Below, piece by piece: positions 10,101 to 21,100 of a DNA stretch of 43,595 nt. Location of the stretch: assembly GCA_003194525.1 (NCBI GenBank), contig NBIV01000534.1, forward strand, positions 1 through 43,595, written 5' to 3'. The position numbers and the translations under genes are program-made. The notes below the pieces were generated by a model. It was not told the origin of the DNA. It ran no database searches and saw only the letters and a list, made by a program, of their open reading frames with translations. This DNA comes from Gracilariopsis chorda (Eukaryota > Rhodophyta > Florideophyceae > Gracilariales > Gracilariaceae). How positions within the stretch are numbered: position 1 is the first letter of the stretch; each line of letters begins with the position of its first letter.

Positions 10101-11452
10101 TCAAACCCATCTTCGTGTTGTAGGCGTACTTCCTTATCACAAAACAGTGAGTGGATACCTTTGTCAGCCAACCGCCCTACAGAAACTAGGTTATATCCAA
10201 GATTCGGAACGAGCAGCACATTAGACAACCTAAGATTCACATCCACAAACGGTAATACCACATCTCCTTGTTGCGTGGCAGTGACCGTGGTGTTGTCAGC
10301 TAGTTCAATTGTCCTATGTGGTATGTCGAACATTGTGGTTGGGACGAACGCCGACACCGAACAAAAGAAATGAGACGTAGCGCCACTGTCTGCATATGTG
10401 TCAATGCACTCATTAACCGGTGGTACCACTGATGACTTTTCACCTGCGACTCCAGCAATCTCAACCTTGGATGCTTTCCGCGATGACTTGGCGGAACGTT
10501 TAGGCTTTTCGACTGCATTTAGCCTTAGCTGATCCAAGATAGCTTGTGGTAAATGGTTGTCAGGATTGTCCGGATTCATGTGACAACGGTCCTGGGTGTG
10601 TCCATCGCGGTCACAAAAGGTGCAGTGGTACCCATTTTTGTTTCCAGCAGCATATGCACGACCAGTGGGGTCGTTCACAGTGGTTGAATCTGATGCGTTA
10701 CCATCATTCTCAATACCATTTGATAATTTGCTGTGTCCGCTAATACGGGAACCACCCCTGTTCTTGTTCTTCTTGCGATTGCGCCCTCTACCAGAACTGC
10801 TTGACCCCATTTGACGAGCATTATATTCATCAATTAGGGTTGTTGCTACATAGTCCCAGGTCAGTTCCGAGATCTCCGTGGTCCTCAGTGCTGCTGGAGT
10901 TGATTCCAATGAGCAGTTGGGGTCAATAGATGCCAGAAGCATAGGTGCCTTGTGAGACTCTGGTATGGCGGCATCTTTGCCCATGCGGTCCAGCTGCGAG
11001 AACAGAGAGGCAAACTGGTCCACGAATTCGGACATGTTTTGGCCATTATACGACATTCTGAACAGCTGAGTCTGCACGGCTATACGAGACACTGTCCTGT
11101 TTGAGGCATATCGCGCATCAAGTAGTTGAAGCATGCGACCGGGGTCATCATCCACATCCATAACTACACGCAACAGGGCATCACCAAGTGCACAAATGAT
11201 GATTGCACATGCCTTTTCGGGCTTTGCGAGTGTACGGGAGGGTGTCTGGGTAGCACTAGAACCAGACGCTTGTGTCATTATTCCACTAGATGACTCCTCC
11301 GAACTTGACATAACGACATTCCAGACACCTTTAATACGACATGCAGCACGTAGACGGTGTCTCCATAGGGTGTAATCTGCTCCCCGCTTACCGTGGAAGC
11401 GCGGGATCTTCACACCAGAAGTGGTTTCTGACTCAACTTCGGAGTCTGACAT
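7166..11452 (-). CDS. B2 copia gag-pol polyprotein, intact (1428 aa)
   Basis: Single open frame from ATG 11452 to TGA 7166. Gag fills the N-terminal third, with a CX2CX4HX4C zinc knuckle at about residues 277-290. The aspartic protease DSG is at D355. Integrase has an HHCC zinc domain from H491 to about 540, then catalytic D552, D617 and E651, with 33 residues between the last two. Family A has 35 there. Reverse transcriptase carries YVDD at 1101-1104. RNase H starts with VDSDYAGD (D1273) and keeps the SESEYYAL, DNQCA and NDADILTK motifs. Length and gag-PR-IN-RT-RH order are those of Ty1/copia. All catalytic motifs are present. It would make the particle, mature it, copy the RNA and integrate the cDNA. 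The stop codon overlaps the 3' LTR start. Confidence 0.95.
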   Translation of the reverse strand: MSDSEVESETTSGVKIPRFHGKRGADYTLWRHRLRAACRIKGVWNVVMSSSEESSSGIMTQASGSSATQTPSRTLAKPEKACAIIICALGDALLRVVMDVDDDPGRMLQLLDARYASNRTVSRIAVQTQLFRMSYNGQNMSEFVDQFASLFSQLDRMGKDAAIPESHKAPMLLASIDPNCSLESTPAALRTTEISELTWDYVATTLIDEYNARQMGSSSSGRGRNRKKNKNRGGSRISGHSKLSNGIENDGNASDSTTVNDPTGRAYAAGNKNGYHCTFCDRDGHTQDRCHMNPDNPDNHLPQAILDQLRLNAVEKPKRSAKSSRKASKVEIAGVAGEKSSVVPPVNECIDTYADSGATSHFFCSVSAFVPTTMFDIPHRTIELADNTTVTATQQGDVVLPFVDVNLRLSNVLLVPNLGYNLVSVGRLADKGIHSLFCDKEVRLQHEDGFEVGHGTRHHRSRLYTLPNPIDHTDTSTVLAATDERTSSLWHRRLAHMNEHDLQRIHAHVDGVPNIKGMEEVCRPCRLAKAHKLPFQGKFERAKQVGDVVHSDIIGPLVPSFPDRFRYASGFVDDHSRYAVLGFMVHRTEISEVFLGVKQKLKQLGGEHVLIRKLHSDNAEEYIALQHNPDNGLQEVSFSPPYTPQHNAIAERINRTMGEAARALLIQASLPDCLWPYALKHVIYIRNRVPHSTTGVTPYVLVTDNRPSLKYIKVFGCAAYVLKMNPGTKFESRALEGVYLQTLEHGVYEVLISGDDDIPRIVRSRHVTFDESRFPGVPYLSNYMDDESASDATYSSEDDVGSTSSEEFYVDDVADVISESENGSIDHSGAPVNVTANSAPPDIVTDDHNSGNEEGSESDAENIEQANLDSESQSRYPRRTRRAPQRWWHMAGAAKLEVKVTTSDDPTLKEALSAPPTEREQWLHAIDEEFTSLEDKATWVADDSPKSAPLPTHVILKVKRDADNSVDRFRARIVAGGNHQTYGQDYLETYAPVVSFNLVRMFLYLILCMQMFVAQVDIKTAFLNGDLKEDVWVMSPRGIPGLKSRCYKLLKAIYGLKQAHLAWHTKFSTDIKGIGFEELPSAPCVFRRKLAGNTYAYILVYVDDLLIFTPTAEQRSHTVEELKSLYDLRVETRIRMYLGVELTWNMDSNGQLLGVKLAQPLYVSGMLRRFGLECSKPARSPMVESFFSSLDVEEDKSPFEVQLYQQMIGSLLYLELRTRLDILAPVLILARFQKAPTRYCHRAVKRVMRYLRGTTHHGLVYQPGNLLLNGYVDSDYAGDTTDRKSLSGFMIKLGSCACFYGARKQASVALSTGESEYYALVMASQELMWISRVLEECGIPVNESTPLRSDNQCAIEWAIGERCPSGRAKHIDAKIHFIRDLVKSKVITVEYVASEDNDADILTKPLSPAMAQLIMDRVGLTPELEEEC
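7172..7180 (-). other. B2 polypurine tract
   Basis: GAGGAGGAG on the - strand directly before the 3' LTR TG end; it also encodes the last Glu residues. The same tract precedes the C LTR at 42696-42704. It is the expected plus-strand primer site. Confidence 0.75.
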
Positions 11453-12228
11453 GGTTCCAGAACGAGTTCAGTAACCGAAATTAGAACAAACAAGGTACGA
11501 AAATGAAGCAGAGTGAGGGACTCGATGCTTAGAATCGCTATCAGAATAGACGAGAGGGCTGTTTTGGCGGTACAGCTTTGGAATGATAGCGGATGTCACA
11601 CTATGTGGGTGATGCTGCAGTGGATTATACTCAACACTTAACAGCGAGGGCGCCAGCGGAGACCGTGTAACCAAGTCTCAACGCTCGTCCAGACGCGTCT
11701 GGTACGCGAATCACAGGCGGAGTTCGGGTTCTCGACGCCTGGAGTATACTCACGAGCAGCTCTGAAGCACACTCGGAAAGGAAACTAACTTCGTAAAAGC
11801 GGGCGCACTGACGGGAGATACTATCTCCGCTACCCTAAGGGTTGAACCCCTGGACCCTGGTAACTCTCTCCAGGTGAGGTACGAAATTCTTCGTGACCTA
11901 CCCTGTTCTGCGCACTTCAGAACGAGGGGCTTTATAATCCCTACGTGTCGTCCCAGGGAGGTTAGTAGCTGTCGCGATAAGCGTTCACCAGTTAACCCCT
12001 GCTAGACACTTGCAGGAAAATAGCGCGGTCTTCCTTGTGCGCTGAAGCACAGATGCAGGGATCGGAACAGGCGCAGGTCGGCTTACCAGAGAAGGGGTCT
12101 CTGAACGCTTTGCCTACTTTCACCACAACAACTGTACCTCCACAAGATACGCAAAACTTCTCGCAAGAACAGCTTCGTAGAACGCAAATAAAAGAATTAG
12201 TAAAGCGCGACGTCTGCAAAGAATCGAC
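11453..12228 (-). other. B2 untranslated leader (about 0.78 kb)
   Basis: Lies between primer site and gag ATG. It contains a donor-like CTG|GTAAGC (first intron base 12086), a small inverted repeat CCTGG...CCAGG near 11851-11870 and the A/B shared block. A 75-codon cysteine-containing frame here starts with TTG and is not credible. Otherwise no coding content is seen. Confidence 0.75.
11800..11853 (-). other. Leader block shared by families A and B (B2 copy)
   Basis: 54 bp on the - strand starting CCAGGGGTTC and ending TCAGTGCGCCCG. It aligns to A1 5511-5565 with one 1-bp gap and about seven differences. A possible 3' splice site falls at 11808. The blocks on either side do not align between families. 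Confidence 0.7.
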
Positions 12229-12245
12229 GCTCTGGGCCCATAACC
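12229..12245 (-). other. B2 primer-binding site (initiator tRNA-Met anticodon arm)
   Basis: On the - strand GGTTATGGGCCCAGAGC follows the 5' LTR directly. Fourteen bases, GGTTATGGGCCCAG, are identical to the family A site and complementary to the initiator tRNA-Met anticodon arm. Confidence 0.88.
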
Positions 12246-13056
12246 TGATGATAGTAATGTTAGTTGGGCTACGGCGGATCTGTAGAACAAAGAAAGAAGA
12301 AAAAGAAGCAGTGAAGGTTGCCAGTCTTGGGGCGAGTTTACTTGGTAGTGCAAGTTCAGCGTGTTATATAGCACCTCTACGTCACACTACAACTACAAGA
12401 AAACCCTATACCACTAAGTAGGGACACCCAATACTACCAATCATAAACAAACATAACACAATAAGGGTTGCACACACTGATTACAGCCAAGTACAACCAT
12501 GCATAACAACATAACAACACATTACAACAATGCAGACCAAGTGAACCAAGTAGCCAGCAACGCACAATAAGTGAACCGGACACGCCAACAATGTGCCAGC
12601 ATGTTGCAGCACTGTATAAACACTTACTCGCATCATCATGACAATGACAAAGCACAAATACACATGCCACCGCATCCATGTACATACCCTAGGTGTGTTG
12701 CGTGCATGGCACGTGCCTGCTTGCACAACCGCACACATGACACACTTCCATATACCTGTAAACCACATGTAGCCACACATATTCTTCAGTACCATACCCA
12801 TTCACCTTATGCCAAGTGGCCAGTTCCGTGCCAAGAGCCCATAGAATGCATAACACTTGTAACCAATACGTTGCATATGAGTGTTTGCAGTAGCCAATCA
12901 TATGCCCGTTTCACGTTGGGTTTGAGAACACACGCATATGCGCTTTTGTAAAGCAGGTCCCAAAAACAGCCCTCCGTTATATGAAACTTTGTTTTCAAGT
13001 GTTGCACCATGATGTCCCAGTACTACCCGGCACTCGACTACGTGCTAACATCAACA
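12246..13056 (-). repeat. B2 5' LTR (811 bp)
   Basis: Near-identical to 6361-7171, with TG...CA ends. The TATATAA box reads as plus-strand TTATATA at 12364-12370. The right ATATC duplication follows at 13057-13061, where A1 gag-pol resumes. Confidence 0.95.
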
Positions 13057-13061
13057 ATATC

Positions 13062-15889
13062 CAGAGAAACTGTTTCAAGAGACAACGTGACGAAGCTAGC
13101 AAAGAGCAGAGTGCTGCCGCAAACCCAGCTGTGCAGACCAATCTCGGCAACGAGAAACGAGGATGTGACAGTGACTCTGACTTTGTTGGTCTCATTGCGA
13201 CAGGTTCTGTGGAAGAAAGTATCAGTGACTGGATCATTTACTCTGGTGCCACCGCCCATATGACGTATGACGAGTCCATGTTTGACAGTTATAGCAAAAG
13301 AGAGTCTGCCAGTGTGAGTATCGGCAATGACTCGAAGCTGGAGTCTCTTGGTCATGGCAGTGTCCACCTCGATCTCGCTGTTGAAGGGCGTAAGAGCAAG
13401 TGCCGGTTGGGTGAAGTAGTGCACGTACCGAATCTAAGGTATCATCTGCTGTCAGTATCTGCGATGTGTGACCTGGGTGCGCGAGTGGTGTTTGACAAAA
13501 CCAAAGTATGTGTATACAAAGGCAACACCATGATCGCCCAGGGCCGTCGCATCAAAGGACTGTACTACCTATGTACCGCGATTGAAGTACCAGAAGACAT
13601 GGACAACGCACTTGTGACTGACCTGTCACTATGGCATGCTCGAATGGCTCATGTGAATGTGGATGGTATCAAACATATGGCTCGTAACGGTGTTGTGTCA
13701 GGGCTGAATGTGGACTTGAATCAATCGATGGATGTGTGTGACTCTTGTGTAGTGGGAAAATCTACACGTGCTCCAACTCCCAAGCAAGGGGGGGAACGGG
13801 CTTTGCACCCATTGGACCTAGTGCATTCGGACATTTGTGGTCCAATCCAAGTAGGTTCCTTGGGAGGTTCACGCTATTTCGTCACATTCATCGATGATCA
13901 CTCCCGTTTTTGCTTCTTGTACATGCTCAAGACCAAGGATGAGGTGTTCCACGTGTTCGTGAAGTGGCTCAAGATGGTTCAAAATCAGAGTGACCGACAT
14001 GTGAAAACCATCACCGCACGTGAGTCTGTGCTACATGCGTTACGCACAGACAATGCTGGTGAATATGTGTCAAAGAAGTTTTCACAAGAGCTTGAACGTC
14101 ACGGTATTGAACATCAGCGAACGGTGCCTTACAATCCACATCAGAATGGTCTGGCCGAACGGTTCAACCGAACACTCATGGACTTGGTGAGATCGATGCT
14201 GCATCACAAGAAACTGCCAAAGAGCTTCTGGGATGAAGCATTGAACGTTGCAGTGTATGTGCGCAATCGAGTCACCTGCAAGGCCCTTCCGAGTGACGTG
14301 ACACCACTCGAGATGTGGAGTGGATATGAACCTGACTTGAGCAAGCTGCGTGTGTTCGGTAGCCGGTGCTGGTACAAAGTGGTGGACCACAAGCTGAAGA
14401 AGCTGGAGCAACGTGCCGTGGAGGCGATCTTTATTGGGTACACATCTGGATCGAACGGTTATAAACTGTGGGATGCGCAAAAGAAGAAGGTGGTTGTGTC
14501 GAGAGATGTGAGGTTTGACGAATGTAGTGGTTCAGATCAAGGTACTGACCACGTTGATGATGACGACTATGCTGAGATCGACATCTCGGACAAGCCAAAA
14601 TCAAATATCACCTCCACCTCTACTAAACCCACCGATGCTGCGCAAGTTGAACCCGCTGCACCAGATACTCCACCAGAAGAAGCTTCAAGCAGTGGCCACG
14701 ATGAGCCCACAGCTGAGACAGAAGTTGAGCCAGATGTACCAGATCCACCACCACTTCGGAGATCCACTCGTGAGCGTAGAGCGCCTACCTCGTGGTGGCG
14801 CGGCACTGCCCTACTCACTGCCAGTGATGACGTCCCATCTTCATACTCCGATGCGGTGTCACGTCCTGATTCAAAAGCGTGGACCAAGGCCATGAACAGT
14901 GAGTACGAGTCTCTGATGGAGCATGACACATGGGAGTTAGTGCCAAGGCCAGCTGACAGCAACGTGATATCATCCAAGTGGGTATTTGTGCAAATATATG
15001 AGGCTGGCGACAACGATGGACCGACAGTGAGGTACAAGGCTCGTGTGGTGGCTCGAGGGTTTCTGCAGATCGAAGGTGTAGACTTCTCCGAGACGTATGC
15101 ACCAGTGGTCAAATTCACATCCATTAGAATGATTCTGTCCATTGTAGCAGTGCAGGACTATCATCTGCACCAGATGGATGTGAAGACTGCATTCTTGAAT
15201 GGCGACCTGGAAGAGACTGTGTACATGGAGCAGCCGGACGGATTCATCAAACCTGGGAACGAGGACTTGGTATGCCTTCTCAAGAAAGCCATCTACGGGC
15301 TACGACAGGCATCAAGGCAGTGGTTTGCAAAGATGTACTTGTTCCTCGTTGGTTGGATGGGTCTGAAGCCAAACGTCGCAGACGAGTGCGTCTACACCGG
15401 AGAGGTACTGGGAGCGCTTGTGATCATTGCTCTTTCTGTGGACGACTTGCTCATTGCGAGTCCAAGTATGGAGACAATGAATCGCGTAAAGCGTGAACTG
15501 TCAAAACGTTTTCAGATGAAGGATCCCAGTGAAGCGCGCATGGTACTTGGGTTCGAGATCCATCGTGATCGATCCAAAAGACAGCTGTACCTGACACAGT
15601 GTGCATACACGCGTAAGGTCTTAGAACGTTTTGGCATGTTGCAGTGCAAACCAATGGACACTCCCATGGACTCCGGTGCTGACCTCACTAAGGTAGAAGA
15701 GCCTCTGACGAACATCCCGTATCGCCAGGTGATCGGTTGTCTGATGTATCTCTCTGTTGGCACTCGACCGGACATCTCGTTTGCAGTGTCCAAGCTAGCC
15801 AAGTATGTCGAGAAACCTGGAGAGACTCATTGGAAAGCGGTCAAGCGTGTTCTGCGTTACCTCAATGGCAGTCGCTCCCTCGGACTTAC
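13062..15889 (+). pseudogene. A1 gag-pol continuation (zinc knuckle to RNase H start), cut by A2
   Basis: Resumes the A1 frame interrupted at 6360 and stays open to 15889, about 940 codons, covering the end of the zinc knuckle, protease, integrase and reverse transcriptase. Two catalytic motifs are damaged. The protease DSG is YSG (GAC to TAC at 13239-13241), and the RT YVDD is SVDD (TAT to TCT at 15435-15437). A2, A3 and A4 have the intact residues. The sequence is cut by the A2 LTR just before RNase H (after CTCGGACTTAC). A1 therefore cannot be autonomous, even apart from the insertions. It looks like an element that kept its frame while losing enzyme function, by chance or by mobilisation in trans. 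Confidence 0.88.
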
Positions 15890-16668
15890 TGTTGGCAGTA
15901 GTACCTGTGCTGTCACTGAAAACCAAATGTTCCGGGGAGCATGGGCTGTTTTAGAGGGTACCTCTGCAAAAGCGCATATGCGCGTGTGCGCGAACCCAAC
16001 GTGAAACTGGCTTCTGATTGGCTACTGCAAATGTACATATGCAACGTGGTGCGTACAAGTGGTATGGCATAACTGGATCGGTTGGACACACCCACGTGTC
16101 CAGCTACTACAGTGGTCACAGTGTACGTTGTGTGCAGGGGGTACTGGTGAAGTGGTTGACACCTGGTACAAGTGGTACAGTAGTGGTTGGTACAATGGTA
16201 AGGTGCGCATGCACTGTCAACAGGTTTACACATGCACGGGTATATTGATGACGTGGGTGTTGTGTGCATTGCCACATGATGACATGGCACTAACACCACA
16301 GGTTACGTGCCGACTTACCGTGACGTGTTGACTTACCGTGATGTGTTGGCATGTGCTGGCGTGTGTTGGAGTCGTGAATTTGTGCCTTGTCATGGTCATG
16401 TGTATGCACGTAACTATTACAGAACATTGGTGCGTTGGTGTGCGTTGGTGTAATGAGGTTGTGCTGAGCTGGCTATGTGATGTTAGATGATGATTGGTAG
16501 TATTGAGTGTCCCTGCTTAGTGGTTTAGGTTTTACTTGTAGTTGGTGTTCCCGCGCAATTCGAGTTTAGAGTGGTATATAAGATGTGCCTGAAGGACCTC
16601 CAAGTAAATCCAAGCCAGAGCTGGCGAACTTCCCTTCCATCCCCTCAACTTCCTTTCAACTTTCAACA
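15890..16668 (+). repeat. A2 5' LTR (779 bp)
   Basis: TGTTGGCAG...TTCAACA. It has an intact GCGCATATGCGC palindrome, TATA at 16575-16582 and shared U3 blocks 1 and 2. The primer-binding site begins at 16669. Confidence 0.94.
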
Positions 16669-16682
16669 GGTTATGGGCCCAG
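16666..16682 (+). repeat. Direct repeat, left copy (contains the A2 primer-binding site)
   Basis: ACAGGTTATGGGCCCAG, 17 bp, identical to 16894-16910. It includes the last three LTR bases and 14 bases of the primer site, and brackets a 211-bp segment absent from A1, A3 and A4. It therefore looks like a target-site duplication. Confidence 0.85.
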
Positions 16683-16893
16683 ATATTCCTGGGGTACAGG
16701 GTTCGATTCCCTCCAGTCCAGCTGCCACTGCACTTGCACACGATGCTTACTATTCCCACCATTCTTCACACTCCACCCTCGTAGTCCAGGAGCACTACCG
16801 CGGGTGAGGAGCACTGTGGTGGCTGATATACGTGTACCAGCTGCGATTATCATCAGTTCACACCGGACATGTGACCTAGTCGTTTTGACTATG
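16683..16893. other. 211-bp insert with a tRNA-type B box inside the A2 primer region (SINE-like candidate)
   Basis: Absent at this point in all other A copies. It contains GGTTCGATTCC at 16700-16710, a full match to the RNA polymerase III B-box consensus. This lies in a possible T arm (AGGG TTCGATT CCCT) followed by CCAGTCCA. I find no A box, no complete cloverleaf and no poly-A tail. The 17-bp flanking repeat fits target-primed insertion of a short element. A captured host fragment is the alternative. Confidence 0.5.
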
Positions 16894-16910
16894 ACAGGTT
16901 ATGGGCCCAG
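16894..16910 (+). repeat. Direct repeat, right copy (second primer-binding site)
   Basis: ACAGGTTATGGGCCCAG, identical to 16666-16682. It restores the primer site next to the leader but 228 bp from the LTR-adjacent copy, so A2 has two potential primer sites. Confidence 0.85.
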
Positions 16911-18121
16911 CCCCGCTGACCGCTGCCGCTATCCCTTTCCGTATCGTTCGTCTGTCGCCGCTCTCCCTCACCGCCGTTCATCCGTTTCGCTGTTGTTGCG
17001 TCTTTCGTCGTTGCGTCGGGTGTCTTGATCCCATTGTTGGTCGGTGTTGGTCATTCTCCTTTGGTTTGCGTTCCTCCCTGAGGGCGTTGTGGTGGTAGTG
17101 GTTCGACGTTTACTTGCTATCGTTGTTCAGTTGGGCCTCCGTTGTTGCCCGTGTTGTCGATCGCTATCTACTTTGTGTGTGACACTCCCTCTATCTTGTG
17201 TTTTGGGATCCCCGAGTCGTTCGTCGGGTCGTATCCGTGAGGTCGAGTCGGTCTAGTTTCGAAGTCTGGGCTCCGTGATCGTGTGCTCAGCAGTTGTTTG
17301 TTTTTCGTGTTTCTTAATCATCATCTGGTGTCCAGTGCGACGAGCGGTTGATCCGGGTTACTTTGGGTGATTCCAGGTATCCGGGGACGTGAGCCTGGCG
17401 GCTTGAACCAAAGCGGGTGTACTGTCGAGCGGCTTCCCACCGGTCCATTTGGACAGATAACGGTGACGGTCGTTAAGACCTGGTAAGTTCAGCGGGTGCA
17501 TCTGTGGACGGGGTGCCGTGGCGTACTGCGCTGGTGCGGGTGATTGAATTATTTGTTTTGATCCTGACTGCGTGTCGGGATTCTTGGGCTGTTGCGAAGG
17601 TATTCCATAACGAGCTTTTGATCCGTGCATCTGACCCTTGGGCGTTTGTGCGGGGAGGCGACGTGACGTAGGCTGACCTCCTTCTTAGGATCAGGCCGCG
17701 TGTGACCTTAAGTGGTTGCGCGTTAGCAGCGTACTTTGGTTGCCATAGTAGCTTCAGTTGCGAGGTCGCGCAAGTTCTTGCAAGAGGCCAGAGAGGGTTA
17801 TACTTGGTGAAGGCATATCTTGGGTCATTAACCATCCTCTGGAAGCCTCGTAGAGAGCGACGCATCTTCTCCTTAGACGTAGGAGAGGGAAGACAGAAGA
17901 AGACGTCTTGTACCCGGAGCATCTCCGGGGGCCAGGGGTCCGACACCCTAGGGTAGCGGAGGTAGTTTCTCCCGTCAGTGCGCCCGAATTTGAAGTTTTG
18001 TTGTTGTTGTTGTTGTTGTCGTTGTTTTTGTTGTTATTGTTGTCGTTGTTGCCATTTTTGTACTACTTAAGTGCCGTAGGTCTTTCATCGCACCTGTGCT
18101 GTTTGTTGACATCTACCAAGC
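16911..18121 (+). other. A2 untranslated leader
   Basis: Same organisation as the A1 leader: donor-like GTAAGT at 17483, acceptor-like TCAG ending at 17978, shared A/B block at about 17931-17986 and a TTG-rich microsatellite just before the ATG. Three bases are present near 17690 that A1 lacks. Confidence 0.8.
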
Positions 18122-21100
18122 ATGGATTCATTCGGTGGCATCAAGATTGAAAAGTTGGGCGAGGATAACTTCCATGTATGGAAGCAAAAGGTTGAGTTGC
18201 TGCTTGCACTCAAGGACCTCGATGACCATCTTGAATCAACCAGGCCTACGGACGATGACGAGTTGTCAGCATGGAAGAAGAAAGACGCCAAGGCCAGGGC
18301 TGTTATTGGTCTCAGCATCAGTGATGAGCATTTGGACCATGTGAGGGATACCGAGAATGCTGCGGAAATGTGGAATGCCATTTGCGATGTGTTCCAGCGT
18401 AAAACGCTGCTCAACCGAATCAATGCAAGACGTGCCTTCTACACAGCCAAGATGCGAGATGATGAGAAAATGTTACACTTCATCAATCGTGTTCGTCATC
18501 TTGCATCGGATCTGAAGAGCATGGACGTAGTGGTTGAGGAGGAAGACATCGCTATGGCAATCCTATGTGGGCTACCAGACCGCTTCGAACACCTCATTGT
18601 CGCTATTGACACCACGATTGGTGATCGTAAACTCGATTTAGAGTTTGTGAAGAGTCGTTTGCTGCAAGAGGAACAGCGAATGAACGATCGTGCCAAGGAG
18701 GAGTCCGGAAGTGACACGGCTTTGGTCGGTGCGCAGTCACGAAAGAAGTCCATGGTGTGCTACTACTGTGGTAAGAAGGGGCATATCCAGAGAAACTGTT
18801 TCAAGAGACAACGTGACGAAGCTAGCAAAGAGCAGAGTGCTGCCGCAAACCCAGCTGTGCAGACCAATCTCGGCAACGAGAAACGAGGATGTGACAGTGA
18901 CTCTGACTTTGTTTGTCTCATTGCGACAGGTTCTGTGGAAGAAAGTATCAGTGACTGGATCATTGACTCTGGTGCCACCGCCCATATGACGTATGAAGAG
19001 TCCATGTTTGACAGTTATAGCAAAAGAGAGTCTGCCGGTGTGAGTATCGGCAATGACTCGAAGCTGGAGTCTCTTGGTCATGGCAGTGTCCACCTCGATC
19101 TCGCTGTTGAAGGGCGTAAGAGCAAGTGCCGGTTGGGTGAAGTAGTGCACGTACCGAATCTAAGGTATCATCTGCTGTCAGTATCTGCGATGTGTGACCT
19201 GGGTGCGCGAGTGGTGTTTGACAAAACCAAAGTATGTGTATACAAAGGCAACACCATGATCGCCCAGGGCCGTCGCATCAAAGGACTGTACTACCTATGT
19301 ACCGCGATTGAAGTACCAGAAGACATGGACAACGCACTTGTGACTGACCTGTCACTATGGCATGCTCGAATGGCTCATGTGAATGTGGATGGTATCAAAC
19401 ATATGGCTCGTAACGGTGTTGTGTCAGGGCTGAATGTGGACTTGAATCAATCGATGGATGTGTGTGACTCTTGTGTAGTGGGAAAATCTACACGTGCTGC
19501 AACTCCCAAGCAAGGGGGGGAACGGGCTTTGCACCCATTGGAACTAGTGCATTCGGACATTTGTGGTCCAATCCAAGTAGGTTCCTTGGGAGGTTCACGC
19601 TACTTCGTCACATTCATCGATGATCACTCCCGTTTTTGCTTCTTGTACATGCTCAAGACCAAGGATGAGGTGTTCCACGTGTTCGTGAAGTGGCTCAAGA
19701 TGGTTCAAAATCAGAGTGACCGACATGTGAAAACCATCACCGCACGTGAGTCTGTGCTACATGCGTTACGCACAGACAATGCTGGTGAATATGTGTCAAA
19801 GAAGTTTTCACAAGAGCTTGAACGTCACGGTATTGAACATCAGCGAACGGTGCCTTACAATCCACATCAGAATGGTCTGGCCGAACGGTTCAACCGAACA
19901 CTCATGGACTTGGTGAGATCGATGCTGCATCACAAGAAACTGCCAAAGAGCTTCTGGGCTGAAGCATTGAACGTTGCAGTGTATGTGCGCAATCGAGTCA
20001 CCTGCAAGGCCCTTCCGAGTGACGTGACACCACTCGAGATGTGGAGTGGATATGAACCTGACTTGAGCAATCTGCGTGTGTTCGGTAGCCGGTGCTGGTA
20101 CAAAGTGGTGGACCACAAGCTGAAGAAGCTGGAGCAACGTGCCGTGGAGGCGATCTTTATTGGGTACACATCTGGATCGAACGGTTATAAACTGTGGGAT
20201 GCGCAAAAGAAGAAGGTGGTTGTGTCGAGAGATGTGAGGTTTGACGAATGTAGTGGTTCAGATCAAGGTACTGACCACGTTGATGATGACGACTATGCTG
20301 AGATCGACATCTCGGACAAGTCGAAATCAAACATCACCTCCACCTCTACTAAACCCACCGATGCTGCCCAAGTTGAAACCGCTGCACCAGATACTCCACC
20401 AGAAGAAGCTTCAGGCAGTGGCCATGATGAGCCCACAGCTGAGACAGAAGTTGAGCCAGATGTACCAGATCCACCACCACTTCGGAGATCCACTCGTGAG
20501 CGTAGAGCGCCTACCTCGTGGTGGCGCGGAACTGCCCTACTCACTGCCAGTGATGACGTCCCATCCTCATACTCCGATGCAGTGTCACGTCCTGATTCAA
20601 AAGCGTGGACCAAGGCCATGAACAGTGAGTACGAGTCTCTGATGGAGCATGACACATGGGAGTTAGTGCCAAGGCCAGCTGACAGCAACGTGATATCATC
20701 CAAGTGGGTATTTGTGCAAAAATATGAGGCTGGCGACAACGATGAACCGACAGTGAGGTACAAGGCTCGTGTGGTGGCTCGAGGGTTTCTGCAGATCGAA
20801 GGTGTAGACTTCTCCGAGACGTATGCACCAGTGGTCAAATTCACATCCATTAGAATGATTCTGTCCATTGTAGCAGTGCAGGACTATCATCTGCACCAGA
20901 TGGATGTGAAGACTGCATTCTTGAATGGCGACCTGGAAGAGACTGTGTACATGGAGCAGCCGGACGGATTCATCAAACCTGGGAACGAGGACTTGGTATG
21001 CCTTCTCAAGAAAGCCATCTATGGGCTACGACAGGCATCAAGGCAGTGGTTTGCAAAGATGTACTTGTTCCTCGTGGGTTGGATGGGTCTGAAGCCAAAC

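Larger units (their letters stand above)
6361..13056 (-). mobile_element. B2: intact, recently inserted family-B copia element (6696 bp)
   Basis: Complete element: 811-bp LTRs at both ends, primer-binding site, 0.8-kb leader, one uninterrupted 1428-codon polyprotein and a polypurine tract, flanked by perfect ATATC duplications. By eye the two LTRs differ at three positions. It is the youngest and best candidate for an autonomous element in the window. It lies antisense inside A1 gag. Confidence 0.95.

Noticed and set aside
11992..12219. 75-codon cysteine-containing frame in the B2 leader (- strand)
   Set aside because: It begins with TTG, has no counterpart in other copies in the window, and is interrupted by a candidate splice site.
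12571..12951. 126-codon His/Cys/Thr-rich frame repeated in the B LTRs (also near 3055 and 6686)
   Set aside because: It lies inside LTRs on the antisense strand, starts with GTG, and reflects CA-rich sequence composition.
12981..13056. Upstream extension of the A1 pol frame into the B2 LTR, and downstream extension past 15889 into the A2 LTR
   Set aside because: Matches to A2 begin exactly at the ATATC duplication and end at the A2 LTR, so the extensions are chance read-through.
16700..16730. Complete tRNA gene at the B box of the A2 insert
   Set aside because: No A box, no matching 5' acceptor strand, and one T-stem pair mismatches; only a tRNA-like 3' half can be claimed.
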